From: Aulostomus chinensis
Lineage: Eukaryota; Chordata; Actinopteri; Syngnathiformes; Aulostomidae
Assembly (NCBI GenBank): GCA_037954235.1
Contig: JBBMOA010000020.1
Coordinates: forward strand, 20,838,677-20,902,676
Length of the DNA stretch: 64,000 bases
Direction of reading: 5' to 3'
The stretch's first letter is position 1, and every line of letters begins with the position of its first letter. The notes beneath the pieces are model-generated. The model was given only the letters and a program-made list of their open reading frames with translations, was not told the origin of the DNA and did not search any database. The position numbers and the translations under genes were made by a program. Shown here piece after piece: positions 26,846-38,935 of the stretch.

Positions 26846-27329
26846 TGGATATTATATTTTTTGTGATTTCCTCTGTAGCCACGTTCATATTTTGTCAGAC
26901 TTCTGCTGGGTTGAGCCAAGCATCATCATCATAGGCCAGTCTGCCGTGAGTCTTCCTTCAGACATGATGAATAGAAATGCTCTGGTTCTCCCCCATCCGG
27001 AGACAGGCTTTCCTGTGGCCCTGTCCATTAATGCATTATAAATGAGCTCACTTGCATCTTCAGAGAGACATGTGAGGCATGTGAGACGCCACAGACCAGT
27101 GCTTCCTGTCTTCCAGTAAGGAGCAGCCAGTATCACGTGACCTGTCCAGCAGGAAATCATGTGACGCAGCATTTTAGACCACCAATGATCCGCTACCCAT
27201 AAAAGCTGAGATAATAATTTGACATGATAATTCTGCTGCATTTAGCATCATCTTGAGAATCTGAAACTATCACGACAGACACAATTACTCAATGTATGTC
27301 ATCACGGAGTCCCACAAGAATTCTGTAGG

Positions 27330-27720
27330 GCGACTCAGAAGTCAGCATGGCCAGGGGTTCCCCTCAACCAGAAACCGATGGGATTTTTTTTCATCAGGTT
27401 TTGGAGTCTTACTGAAAATGTGGTCCGTGCTAAACAAAACTTTATTTGGCTTTAGAGTTTTGTTTTGCAAGATGATCTTTGTGACTGAAGACCAATATTG
27501 TGATGATTGAAGCATAAATCAGAGCTGACACATGACTACAACATCGCCACAGCTACAGTAGCTTCACGCTTGGAATGTTTTTTTTTCTTTTTCATACGAC
27601 ATTAATGTCTGGGAAAAACCTCTGTAGTTAGCTACTTGTTAGCAAGAGCTGCTTTTAAAACACGTAAATGCTTTGAAATTCTTAATGCAGTACTTGCCAA
27701 TTTCCTTTATGCAATACCAC
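27330..27720 (+). repeat. Dispersed repeat R1, copy
   Basis: Aligns in order with 36828-37170: 'gaagtcagcat', then 'ggttcccctcaaccagaaaccgatgggatt', then 'ttttggagtcttactgaaaat', then 'gttttgcaagatgatcttt', then 'ctacttgttagcaa', then 'aatgcagtacttgccaa'. The right part is more diverged. No coding capacity. Confidence 0.6.
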
Positions 27721-28300
27721 AAAACAAAGAACACCTTAAGCTTGCACATCTAACACTAAACCCTCTAAAAAAAAACAAACATTGTTTTTCAGAAAAGGTA
27801 ACTGGATGTTCAGCATAACTTAAATCCAGACTTTTGGGCTCATCTCTTAGCCCCTCTATTTGTAGGCCAATAACCAGCCAGAGTGAGAGGACAGACAAAG
27901 CCCGCATGAAATTTTCATGTGAGGTCTGACATGCACCGAAACCACATGTGATTGACAGTCATGTTTGTCTCTTTTTTGAGTGACAGGCCATAATGGCTGG
28001 CCTGATTCGGCTCTCACAGCCATATCAAAGGCTTGACTTTGGGCTACTTTTGTCAGGTATCTGACAGTAAGGAAAATCCGGCTCTTTTCATCTATGGCAA
28101 AGTTACAGTGACACCATGTTTGATGTCTGAGCCAAGAAATCTCAGCTAGAGCACTGCTGCACTTTGAAGTTGCTTGTTGTGCAGGCACAATTAGGAATTC
28201 ATTTAATGTCCTGATAGTTGTGTCACATGATGGGTCTAAGCATGAAAGCTGAGACTCTGCAAAAACGAAATTCAGGATAAAATCTTCTCTTTTAATCTGC

Positions 28301-28302
<2 letters not shown>

Positions 28303-28351
<49 letters not shown>
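28303..28351. repeat. (TG)n microsatellite, about 24 units
   Basis: A pure TG run. The Cys-Val open frame over it is artefactual. The DNA from 27721 to 28980 otherwise holds no gene. Confidence 0.95.
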
Positions 28352-28352
<1 letters not shown>

Positions 28353-29029
28353 ACCATATGCCCTCTGATGTTTTACCCTACCCTCTGCACATGGCAGCCG
28401 CTAGTCATCTCTCATGGAGCACAAACAGAGCTTGTGCAGCATTAGGTAGACTGAGAGAAAGACTGAGAGATTGCACTCTGATCCACTTTGTTTGGTAAAG
28501 CCCCGGAGCGAGCACAGTGGTTCTATGAACAGCAGCAGACATGCTACACACACCACATATAAACACACACCTGCACACACACGCACTGGGAGAGTGGGAA
28601 GCCACAATGGAAACTGTGAGTCATGAGCACTCCTTTGCCATTCTGAACCTAAATCATTGTGGCATTGAGTCACTACAGGGCTTCCTGCGTGCTCATTTGT
28701 GTGTCTGCGTGTGTGAGCGTGGACCAGCTCAATCTACAGTCTGGATGGACGCTTCAAGAATGTGGTTTTATTTTTGCATGCATGTACAGCCTCATCTTAT
28801 TTATATTGTTTGATCAAATATGCGGTGTGTGCATGGGGAGTGCACAGACACCTAAATTACACTGTATATGATGTATCTTCCTAGCTTGTCAGCGTGTATG
28901 TTAAGATGAAGCATGTCAGGAAACCCCTGTTATGAGGGAACCTGGAACAGGGGCTTTCCAGTTCTCTGGTGTGTAAACTTTCTTGGGCAAAAGCATGCGG
29001 GCGGTTTCATATCTTGACCTCAGAATTTA

Positions 29030-29116
29030 TTATTGCCTCGTGTTCCTTTGGCCAAAAGCCAATGGAATCTTTCCATTAGATTCTGAATTACCTCTCCTGG
29101 CACACCGATGTTTATC
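29030..29116 (+). repeat. Dispersed repeat R1, left part of a copy split by a LINE
   Basis: 'gttcctttggccaaaagcca' at 29042, followed by 'tggaatctttccattagatt', matches the R1 block at 36848-36895. R1 homology stops at the LINE-derived piece and resumes after about 29420. Confidence 0.6.
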
Positions 29117-29410
29117 CATTTATCTTCAGTTGCCTATCCAACGTTCCCAAACAGGGAACTCCAAACTTCCCTTTCCCGGTCAATCGGCTCTCACCGGGGC
29201 ATCCTGAGGCGTTCCTAGGACAGCGCAGAGAAATAGTCCCTCTACCTGGTCCTCGGCCTGCCCCATAGCCTGCTCCCAGTGCCTGGAACACCTCCCTGGA
29301 GAGACAACCAGGTGGCAACCGACTCCTTTGGATCCAATGGAGCAGCGATTGTACTCCTGAGTGCCTAGAGGATGGCTGAACTTCTCACCCCATGCCAGCC
29401 ACACTCCTAA
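29117..29410 (-). pseudogene. Decayed LINE reverse-transcriptase ORF2 C-terminus
   Basis: Read on the minus strand, this segment resembles the C-terminal end of the ORF2 protein of abundant teleost non-LTR retrotransposons. A short 'MPPGCL-REVF' stretch at about 29280-29318 is followed by a Gly/Arg-rich segment, and the preceding DNA ('gtgagaagttcagccatcct', then 'gctgctcc') matches the same element shifted in frame. The reading frame is broken by at least one frameshift, there is no upstream reverse-transcriptase or endonuclease domain, and the piece is only about 290 bp. It is a dead fragment. Clade assignment needs a repeat-library search. Confidence 0.7.
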
Positions 29411-29419
29411 GGAAAACCA

Positions 29420-29810
29420 TTTTGGCCTCCAGCTTTTTATGATTTTTGAAGCGTAAATGCAGCCGTTAGAGGCACAAAGCTCACGTTATGCTATGAACTG
29501 CACCACAGACGCATTACTTCAAACCACAAGTACGCTTTGCACTTTGACAACCTTTGCAGTCTCTAGCAGCTAGTTAGCAACTGCAGTTTTTAGGACACAT
29601 AAAAAGTTTTGAACTTTATGTGTATATTTACTGCCACATTTTATGCCATGGAGCAAAAAATTTGACGAATAGTTCAAAAGAGATCTTACTTTTCAGTTAT
29701 AAACGAACAACCCTTGACTTTGAGAATCGAGGAACAAAGGCTCGGCAATGCTAACTTACTTCTTGGTTGTAGAACTCATTCCTGTGCTGTTGCAGTATCC
29801 TGGAGGGGCA
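29420..29810 (+). repeat. Dispersed repeat R1, right part
   Basis: 'cagctagttagcaactgcag' (near 29568) and 'tatttactgccacatttta' followed by a 'gccatggagcaaaaa' block match 37093-37185 of the best copy. 'caatgctaacttacttcttg' matches the 17036 block of the first copy. Confidence 0.6.
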
Positions 29811-30707
29811 TTTAATTTCTCTCATTACTTTTCAACACATCTTCCTGTCAGACTTTCTTTTCTGGAGACATGATTGCCCGCATACAATAACTCTTACTTA
29901 ACAGCGCAGTGGCAGAGCCACAGTGCATTCTGATAGCACATAATAGGGTTGACATGTCAACACGACTCTGGTCAGCAATCACACATTTTCCATGGAGATA
30001 ATGAGGGCTTTTAACATTCCTGTTGCACCAACAGGACACACACAAGCATGTACAGGGTTAGAGGGATATGTAGAGGGCATAATGACCTGCAGCAGCGCTG
30101 TGATGTGTTTGTGGTTGCAGCGGCTTGATAAGCAGGATACCTTCACGAAAACGAATGCGATACGGTACTTTGAGCTCCTGTTTCCTTGCTGTGATTCTCT
30201 TCGATTTGACTCTATAACACAGCACTTGGTAGCCAGCTAGCAGGCATGACAAAATGCTTTCCACAGACTTTAAACATAGCATTTATAGGCCAGTCACCAC
30301 CCAGACATATTGCAGTTCACTAAAGCTGTCAGAGACTGTGTAAGGATTGAAAAGTTTGGACCCAAACTGTGTTGTGGGATTCATATTGCGGCCATTCCTA
30401 GTCAGATTGAGTAATCACAGAAGATTGAGTAGACACCAAATAATCCACCTGAGACCAGATAGGGAAAAAAAATCTGATGGCCATTTGATGATCAAAAGTT
30501 TAAGATGCGCCCCGAATGGATTTGAGAATCTGTAGGAGTGATTGTGAGACAGGAAGGTGGGAGGCTTTGAAACTGAAACCAGCCCAAATGGAATCAGATG
30601 CATGTTCAGCCAACTGCCATCAGCCTACTGCTGGCCGTCTAAAAGCTTCTGACCTTTGAGAATTAGACGGATATGGAAATTATTGCTTAACAGGTTTTGA
30701 ACACGCA

Positions 30708-30711
<4 letters not shown>

Positions 30712-30738
<27 letters not shown>
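30712..30738. repeat. (CA)n microsatellite
   Basis: A CA run preceded by CGCACGCGCA. Intergenic DNA on both sides (29811-31333) shows no gene. Confidence 0.9.
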
Positions 30739-31333
30739 TGCTTGCATGAGCACACACACGCAGGTTCTTGGCTGTGGTGACTGTGCAAACATTCAAGAAA
30801 TGTTGAGAGAATTATCACTACAAGACTGTGGTGCGATTCAAAGGTCCTTATCAGCGCTAACGGTCTCAAAAGTAGCACATGGAGGAGCTTATTTTGTGTT
30901 CTCTTTTTAAGACGTGATCCAGCACCAGGTAGTAACAGCGAGTAGTTCGACTCACTTCAGGCAGGCAGACCAGGAGGAATGAAGCGGCTGACTGCCTCAG
31001 ATGACTCATCCCCATTGATGAGCTTAACAGCCATCAATTCCACTCTGGGGAGTAGAGCCCAGCACTCCCCCCCCCCCCACCCGCTGCACTTCTGCCTGAG
31101 CTAGGCTTCCTCTACACTCCCTCTCTCCCAGCAGAAGGCCTGGAGCTTAAATTAGAGCTCTGGCAATGGGCCATGTGAGAGTGGAGCAGGCAGCAGCCAT
31201 TCACTGCTCTGTAAGCCTGAGTCAGATTCATTGTAACACAGAGACAGGGTTGTGGGCTGGCTTAAACCGGGCCTGTTTTTCCACAATGGAGCAGAGCGAG
31301 TTCTTCTTCTACAGGAAGGTTCCACCACAGTTT

Positions 31334-31352
31334 GGGGGGGGGGGGGGGGGGG
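31334..31352. repeat. Poly-G tract (19 G)
   Basis: The longest G homopolymer in the window, capable of forming a G-quadruplex. Two overlapping open frames read straight through it and are not supported. Confidence 0.85.
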
Positions 31353-33541
31353 ACCAAAAAAACCTGCTGTCAAAATGCATCTGAACACAAATTACAGATT
31401 TGCAGATGGCTTTTCATATGCAGTTGGTTGCTGCTCCACTCATGTTGGAGCCAAATGCACCCATAAAGAACAACACACTTTATTAAAGGGCGATCATGTG
31501 CAGGGAACATTCAAAATTCATTGTTTGAGACATTTTTAAAATTTGATTGCACATTTCAGATGGTTCAGTTGTTCTCTGCCAGTTCGTGAAAAATGCTCAT
31601 GCAAGTTTGGGTCACGCACACACGCCCTGACAAAGGAAGCGTCTTCTTTTCCGACTTTCTCTCCTTTGCATATCAGACCTCTTCAGCACACTATTGGTAA
31701 GCAGCTTTCATATTTAGTGACATGTCCTGACTAAAGAGCGTCTTGTTTAACCACAAACGTGACCTGCACGAAGCATAACAGCATCTGAGCAAGCTAGCGT
31801 TCCAAAACATTCTGTGATATATTAGGAAGTGTAGTGTCCACATCTATTTAAAGAAACAAGGAAGGCTAACTTCATTAGCACGTGTGCAGGTGAAACTCTC
31901 TATTTACCAGTCAATTTGCAGATGAAATATTTTTCTCCCTGGTGAAGATCTCCAATGACATATTTACTCCTCAAGTGTATGCGCCGCTCTCTTGGACAGC
32001 TGTGACTCCTTTACACAGACTCATCAACTCGGGGTGACAAGCTCCAGAGAATAGATGGGCATGCAACTGCTGCTGGCTTTCTCCTGCTCGCTGCCTCCTC
32101 CTGAGGAACAAAGTGGTATTGCAAGACAAGATGGACTGGTGCAAAATATGCAAGTATTATAACACGAATAATTTTCACCTCTGTAAATATCAGCCAGAAT
32201 AAGTAAAACTTGTGTCCACCACAACAAAAGGACCCGAAGGACTCGGTCTCTGCATTGTTTCCAGGTGCGGCCACGTAAAGAGTTGATGGTGATTGTTGTG
32301 GTTATTTCACATGTTTCCAGTAGATTGGGTTGGTTCCTTTGTGTGACACATATCGGTGTTGGCCCAAGAAGCAGTTCAGTTATCGTCAGCGTTGGGGTGT
32401 AGTAATTGTTCCTGCAATTCCACTCCCAATTCACTGCTGAAGGCTGGACCAGGCTTCCTAAACTTTATTATACCTCGGTGGCTAATACGAACTGATTACT
32501 TGCATCATTTTTCAAATTTGACAGTCGAGTGGTCGGCTCTCAAGTCTGTCTGAGTCCAAGTGAAGTAAAAAAATCCTTCGTCCACACGTGTGGCTATTGT
32601 TCATGTGTCATCTGCATACGTGCAGATTGTTGTTTGGTGTGCAGACTTGTTTCTGCTCCGTCTTGAAGGGAGCTTTGAGAAAGTTGGGGCCTCTCAGTAC
32701 CAGCCCCAGAGTTAATACCTCATATTTTGATCAGCTGAAGTCGAGACCAACCAAAAGACTTATTACTCTGCCATCTGCCATCCATTGTTGTATATTATTT
32801 GATATTTTCTTTCAATCCAATCCCTTTGTTTCCTGTACCTCCAAAGTGCGATGTTATCGCTGTCAGAGGAGATTGCTTCTTGGGTTGCGCCCTCATAACT
32901 GTGGCAGTTATTACATCTGAAGTCAGCGAGTTCACTTCAACATATTGCACAGGTTGTAGAAAGCCATCTGTTAGATTTCATATAATACAGTGGCCTTCTG
33001 GCACTCACGGCACATTTCAGAGTAATAATAGACCATATCTAAACTACATCCCCAAAGTAATTTACACAGCAACATCTCTGATAGGATGTGAGCTCGAGCT
33101 GCACCATAACATGATACAGTTCAGAGAATTAGATGCGAAAAGTGCTTGTTTTTAAGCTTTTGTTACAATTGTCGAGCCTCTTTTAGCTCTAATCCTCCAC
33201 CGTCATGATCTTTGTGTGTATCAGCGAGGTTGCTCTGCCATTCTGATCCCGATTAACATCCTTTGTCACTGTAAATGATCCACGATGGTTATTATTCTCA
33301 CTATTCTGAGATTATATGAATGCAAAATGGTATAAATCTACACAGTAATTATTTATAATCGCATTTCCCTTGGCGATGATGGACGTGTTCCAACTGTGGC
33401 TCATCACAGCTGAATATACTCAGGGAAATCGTGGGATTATCAAGACAGATAATAGTGATGTTCGCGGTCAAGGTGGAATTTGACTACAACATCTGTTTGG
33501 TCTGACGGAGATCATCGCAAAGGGAATGTCTTCTCTCTCAG

Positions 33542-33542
<1 letters not shown>
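31353..33542. other. Intergenic; AT-rich repeat-poor block at about 33230-33470
   Basis: No gene recognised. The open frames at 32024-32434 (minus) and 32588-33155 (plus) have no domain or splice context. The 33230-33470 stretch lacks repeats and contains 'gtaattatttataatc', an 'atgcaaaatgg' motif and 'gggattatc', a homeobox/OTX-like mixture that could be regulatory. Confidence 0.4.

Positions 33543-33573
<31 letters not shown>
33543..33573. repeat. (CA)n microsatellite
   Basis: 31 bp of pure CA. Confidence 0.95.
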
Positions 33574-33575
<2 letters not shown>

Positions 33576-33699
33576 AACTTTGTAACAAAAATTATATGAC
33601 TCTATCCACTTGGGAAGGATCTTTAGCCAAACTGCACTTCCAGGGTTTTTATGCCTCCGTGCCAGCATCAGCCATCTGTCTCGTTCTCATAAACTATGT

Positions 33700-33790
33700 A
33701 TCAGGAGCGGTTAGCCGGAATTTTCTTCAAATTTGGCTCAAATGTGCACTTGCACCCGAGGAAGAAGTGAGGAGATTTTGCTGATCGAAG
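33700..33790 (+). repeat. Single dispersed unit related to the 38.4-kb array
   Basis: 'tttcttcaaatttggctcaa' followed by a 'gaggagattttg' segment matches the unit structure of the array at 38437-38935, notably its fourth unit. Confidence 0.55.
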
Positions 33791-35891
33791 TTAAGAGTTG
33801 TTCTGGTATCATTTTGTCTTTTTTGATACAGATTCTGACACCTGAACTTGAGTATTGATCAGTTACCAGCAGGTTACATACAATACACATATATTTTGTA
33901 ACTAATTTATAAACTACCAGCTCTGCAAGGGTGTGTAGATCGAGAAAATGAAGCCACTGACTGTTGTTTTATCGTCTACTTGCCCCACGAACTACGGCCC
34001 TGATTCTGCACACATCGGTGTTGGATTGGTGGGAATTTACCTCTTACAATATTGACACGTTGCTGACATTTTGTTAGCTCTGTCCAGCCAGTGTTTCATA
34101 CCGTGAATCAATTCTTCTTCATGCTTGAGGACCCGCTTTTCACTTCAGTTGCATCTCGGGCAACCAGATCCAAGTGGGCAGCAGTAAGTACGAGAGTAAA
34201 CTAAGATCAGGTTACTCAAACTACTTGCTGTGGTGGATTTTACCACGTCTTTTACAAGGTAATGCGTCCCGAAACAACAACAACATGTGGTAAAACGCAC
34301 AATGCTGGATACGTTGGAGATGCATGATCGTGTCCCATTGTCTACTTATGATCCAAGACAACCAGGTGTAAACAGGTGTCTACTGAGGCATCTTCTGTTT
34401 ACAGCTAATTGGAAAGTAGCAGGGTCCTGTTTCAGGGTTCATCGCCAAAAATCGATTCTGCTTTTCTCTTCAGGGATAAGGGCAGCTCCAGTCCAAGGTC
34501 ATGCTAAGTATGACCTCGCATTTTTGGCCTTAACCCGATAAGTCACATACTGATAATCACCAAATCTCACACAAATGTTAAGCATTTTCATGCCCAAAGA
34601 CCACCTTGACTGTAGCAACTCAACGGTCTCTTTTCAGGAGCAGAAGAATCCCCATTGATGTGTTTAAAATAAATTCCTCACTACAAACTCTATATTAGAG
34701 ACAGACATGAATTTAAAATGCAGCTTGACGGGTGCAGGCGTGCGGCAGATATTCTGGCTTCCACTGAATGTGCATCATGATACTACAGTGGTAATAAACA
34801 CACGTGCAAACATGCAGGTCACTTCTCTGCAGGAAATGGTTTGAATGTTCCAAGCCTGCAATAATTACATCACCCTTGCGGGTTGCGTGCAAGCATATGC
34901 GTGCGTTTGTGTGTGTGTGTGTGTGTGTGGAAAGAGTAATTAGATTTGAGAGAAAATGAAATCAAATGAAATTTGGAAATGCATCTGTGGCTAAATAACA
35001 CAAGGGAGAAAAGTTTTACATTCTGAATGCATCACCTGCATTTCCTGTGTTTATTGTCAACAGAGCAACATCCTGATGAGCCATGATGAGACAATAGACG
35101 GTGACCTTCAAAAGCAAAGCAAAGCGCAGAGAATGCAAGTACGCACAACGTTCTCTTCTGCTTCCTGCTCTCTCTCACACACACACACACATACAGACAC
35201 ACACACCTGTGAGGTCAGCATTTAAGCTCAGCACCTCCTAATCAGCAAAAATGCATGGCTACACTGAGAAAGTAGCAGCTGAGCTGTTCTCATCGTTATC
35301 TAGCGATCTGAACCGCAGAGGAGTGTTGAAGGGGCTGTCCTACTCTGAGGAGGGAAAAAAAAAAATTCACTATCATCTTCCTACACTGGCTGTCTCTTTC
35401 TGATCTTTTTGAAATCAAACTTAAAATGACTTACAGGTCTTATCTGGCAGACAAGGTGAAACATAGTGACGACGATTATCCGTCATCAGAAGGCCTTCCA
35501 AAGACTGAGCACTCACTCATTGCAATCCTTTTTCGTGGTAAGGCGTTTCTGACCAGAACCAGGTGGCGCTACAACTGATCCGCCTCAAAATTCAAAGTGT
35601 CCTTTTTTCACTCATACTACACTCCTCCAGCAAATTTGGTGAAAATCAAGCTCACACTTTTAGCGAAATCCTGCTGACAGATAAACGCCACCTTTTGACC
35701 TCTTTGGATGAGCTTACAAGACAAATGCAGCATTCCTACAGTACACACTTGCTTCCCCAAACACTGCAGTAGCAGTAATTTGAGCCGTAATGGTATGCTA
35801 AATATATTGACCCATGCCCAGTACGGGCTGCCACAGGCATGGTTTGTTTGACATGCCAGCCTCTGTTAGCCAGATATGGGAGAAACAGATC
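33791..35891. other. Intergenic, no gene recognised
   Basis: Contains a (TG)n tract near 34906-34928 and CA tracts near 35174-35206. Positions about 35555-35660 include 'aggtggcgctacaactgat' and 'caaatttggtgaaaatcaag', wording I associate with a widespread fish repeat, but one copy is too little to define it. Confidence 0.45.
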
Positions 35892-35939
35892 ATTACTGTC
35901 ACAGCTAATGCTGCTAATGTTGCTTACTGTGACAGTAAT
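35892..35939. repeat. Perfect 13-bp inverted repeat (hairpin)
   Basis: ATTACTGTCACAG at 35892-35904 is the exact reverse complement of CTGTGACAGTAAT at 35927-35939, with a 22-base loop. A smaller GGCATG..CATGCC hairpin lies just upstream near 35838-35858. Function unknown. Confidence 0.8.
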
Positions 35940-36779
35940 CACAGGTCCTTCAATCCTCCCGTCTCTCTTTCCTTCCATCCTCCTTGTTTGTCAGGCTCGA
36001 GGCTATTTGGCCTGAAGCAAAGGCCTTTTGAGACAGCCAATTATTATGTTAATAGCCGCACAACATCCCCAATATGTGAATACACACCATATTAAGCGGT
36101 GAAGCAAACAGCCCATAAGACTTTCTGAAAATGCTACAGAAGACGGGCATTCCCTTTGTGACTCGCGTCTTTCATTTTTTTTTCTTTTCAACAGAACGAT
36201 GCGTGCTCTTATCTGATATCTGCTGCCCTCAATGTAGCATGACCTAGATTCTCATTTTACGACGACTTCCCCTTACAGATTTCACAGCATGACAGGAGAG
36301 CTCTGCCTGTTTTGATTTTTCTTAAAGGCGATGTCGAGAGTAAACAGGGAGAGACTTGATTGTTTGAAGCAATTGTCATGCAGTACTTATCCCCGCTGGC
36401 TTCAACAGGAGGACACAGCGTAATTGTATAGATGAGGGATTTCAAAACAGCTTTACGTGTGTGCACACCTGCTGCCTCGTGGAAGGTACAAACATCAAGA
36501 CATTCACATGAGACCCAGCAGAGCCACAGGCAGGAAGTTGAGCTAAAATGATGAAGTTGTGCAGCTAGCCTGCAAGCATCTGGTTGATTGCGGTGTCCCC
36601 ACCTCTGCTGCATCAAAATGACTCAACCTATCTGCACAATAGTGGCATTAAAGTTATTATGTGCTCATGCAGCTGGAAAGTAAGAACGTTCCCTTTTGGA
36701 AAAGTCCCATATCCCAATTAAAAGTGTTCACATAGTGACTACAAACAGGGAACGTGGTCGCCCTAGAAAATCTGCTCTA

Positions 36780-37330
36780 TTTCTGCTTTCAGAAGCTCTG
36801 GAGGTCGGTACATTTGGAGGCCAGCACAGAAGTTAGCATCACCACGAGTTCCCTTGATCAAAAGCCAGTGGGATTTCTCTGTTGGATTTTGGATTATTGC
36901 AGAAAATAAGATCCAACAAAATAGCTGACAAAATAGGCTTGCGTGTTTTGTTTGCAAGATCATTTTGGGGAACATGATGCCACTAACATGCTACAATGTA
37001 AACGCTCGACCATGTCATTACCATTACTGGCTTTGTGCTTAATTTTTTTTTCTGTGTGATGCTGTTTCATGTCCTTTGTGGTCTAATTTAGCCACTTGTT
37101 AGCAACTGCCCTGTTTAATACTCACAATCACTTCAAAATTCACAAGTGCAGTATTTACTAGCACATTTTACACCTTAGAGCAAAACGTTAAAATAATCTA
37201 AGATTGTGCTAACCAAAGAACTTATTTCAGGCATTTACTTGGACTAATTTTTGTCAGCTACCATGTTAACCAACCATTATTTAGCTAGCCAGAAAGCTGG
37301 CATTTCGTAAGCTCCACAAAAACGAACTAG
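36780..37330 (+). repeat. Dispersed repeat R1, best copy
   Basis: The longest and best preserved copy of R1, used here as reference. The blocks in order are: 'ggccagcacagaagttagca' (36820); 'gagttcccttgatcaaaagc' (36846); 'ttggattttggattattgca' (36883); 'tttgcaagatcattttgggg' (36950); 'gccacttgttagcaactgcc' (37091); 'agtatttactagcacatttt' (37149); 'gtgctaaccaaagaacttat' (37206). No open frame, terminal repeats or poly-A tail stand out. Confidence 0.6.
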
Positions 37331-38006
37331 GTGACGAAAACAACTTAGGATCGGAACAAGTATATCTTTCATCTTTCCCCATAAATTTCATGATGTCAGG
37401 TGATGTCAAGCCTACGCTGAGCCTCCATCCCATTTTCCTAGTGGAATAATACAAGTTCCACAGGCATCCAGTTCTCCCACCTCAGAGCTTGGAACTCTCC
37501 CACTTCCCATTTGCTGATGAACGCACTATAGGTCCACGGCATTTATTCCTATAATATTGGAAAGTGCAGGAAGTGCTGCTCTGCTTGAGTGGAATTAATT
37601 TGTGTGGATTTTAGGTTTAATGCTCCATGATCGCAGGATGATTTCACAGGCTTCTCCTCATCAAGAACACAAAATAGCAGAATGCTGTGGCATTTAAAAG
37701 AAATACAACTTAAGACGATGGTAGTGAACATATCATATCATGATGCATGGTAGAGCAAAAGTGAATCATGACTCCTCGCCATCATTTCCCTTTCTAAGCA
37801 TGCATGAAACGTTCCCTTTGGCGCAAGATTACTCATAAACCAGGCAGAGTGTTTCTTTCCCCGGAGATTACAGCACGGGGTCCCACAAGTGTACTTCGCT
37901 GTGTGTATATTGTGTGTTTATGTTTTTGGTCATGTACAATTGTCCCTGGGGGATTGAGATGGGTTGCCATAGCAGCAGTTTGAACGTTGCATGAATCGCA
38001 AGGATA

Positions 38007-38040
<34 letters not shown>

Positions 38041-38051
38041 CGCGTGTGTGT
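38007..38051. repeat. (TG)n(CG)n(TG)n alternating tract
   Basis: 45 bp of strictly alternating purine-pyrimidine sequence with a CGCGCGCGCGCG core flanked by TG runs. This is the classic sequence type for Z-DNA. Confidence 0.9.
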
Positions 38052-38436
38052 AAGAGAGAGCTTGTGCGTGCGCTGATGTTCTCATGCAGAGGCCAGACAA
38101 GGACACTGTCCGTTCGTCATTTCATAGCTTCTCGTTCAGGCTCTGAATCACAGAACAGTTTTAAGCGACCTTCCAAAATGTGAACGACCCTCCAGAGCAA
38201 CTAAATCACCATTAGGTCATAAAAGCTGAATAATCACACCTGTGGAGCGTTACTCCCGTCGACAAACCCATTCATTTGTTCTTCCACGCTACCGACTATG
38301 ACAAATAATGTTTGAATCAATTGTACTTGGCACAAAAATATCATGTCACATGATACAACAAGGTAGTTACTTGCATCTCCTACACTACAAATGATGAGTG
38401 GCTGTAATCAAAGAGAGCTCGTCATCATCATGCTCA

Positions 38437-38935
38437 TCCCTCCGTCCATGACATTTCAGGGAGTTCTTGAGCCGATTTCATTGAATTTGGCACAAACATC
38501 CACTGGGACTTAAGGAGGGCTGAAAAGACGTTGGTGTTCAAAGGTCAAGGTCCCCGTCACCTCACAAGCACACGATATCCCTTGTATTCTCATCATCTCA
38601 GGGATGTTGAGGGAATTTCTTTCAATATGGCTAAAGTCCACTGGGATGAAAGGATGAGCTGAAATGACTTTGGTGGTCAAAGGTCACACAACATCTCCAT
38701 ATTCTTGTTACCATGATATCCCAGGACCACCTTAAGCAGATTTCTTGCAATTTGCCACGAACTTCCACTTGGACCAGAGGATGAACTATAAAGATTTATT
38801 TTGCCAGCATCACCATTTCTCCACTTCAACACAGTACGTCAGGAACAGCTTGTGGGATTTCTTCAAATTTTGCACAAATATCCTCTGGGATTCAAGGATG
38901 AGCTGAGAAGATTTTGATGGTCAAAGGTCATGAAT
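38437..38935 (+). repeat. Degenerate tandem array, four units of about 95-160 bp
   Basis: Four consecutive units begin near 38437, 38596, 38719 and 38839. Each carries, in order, a 'gatttctt(g/c)aatttggcac' type segment, a 'tccactgggactyaaggatgagctg' type segment and (except unit 3) a 'tttggtggtcaaaggtca' segment. Related single units lie at 9150-9275 and 33700-33790, and a fragment near 38321-38340. It is a widespread teleost repeat type and non-coding. Confidence 0.8.
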
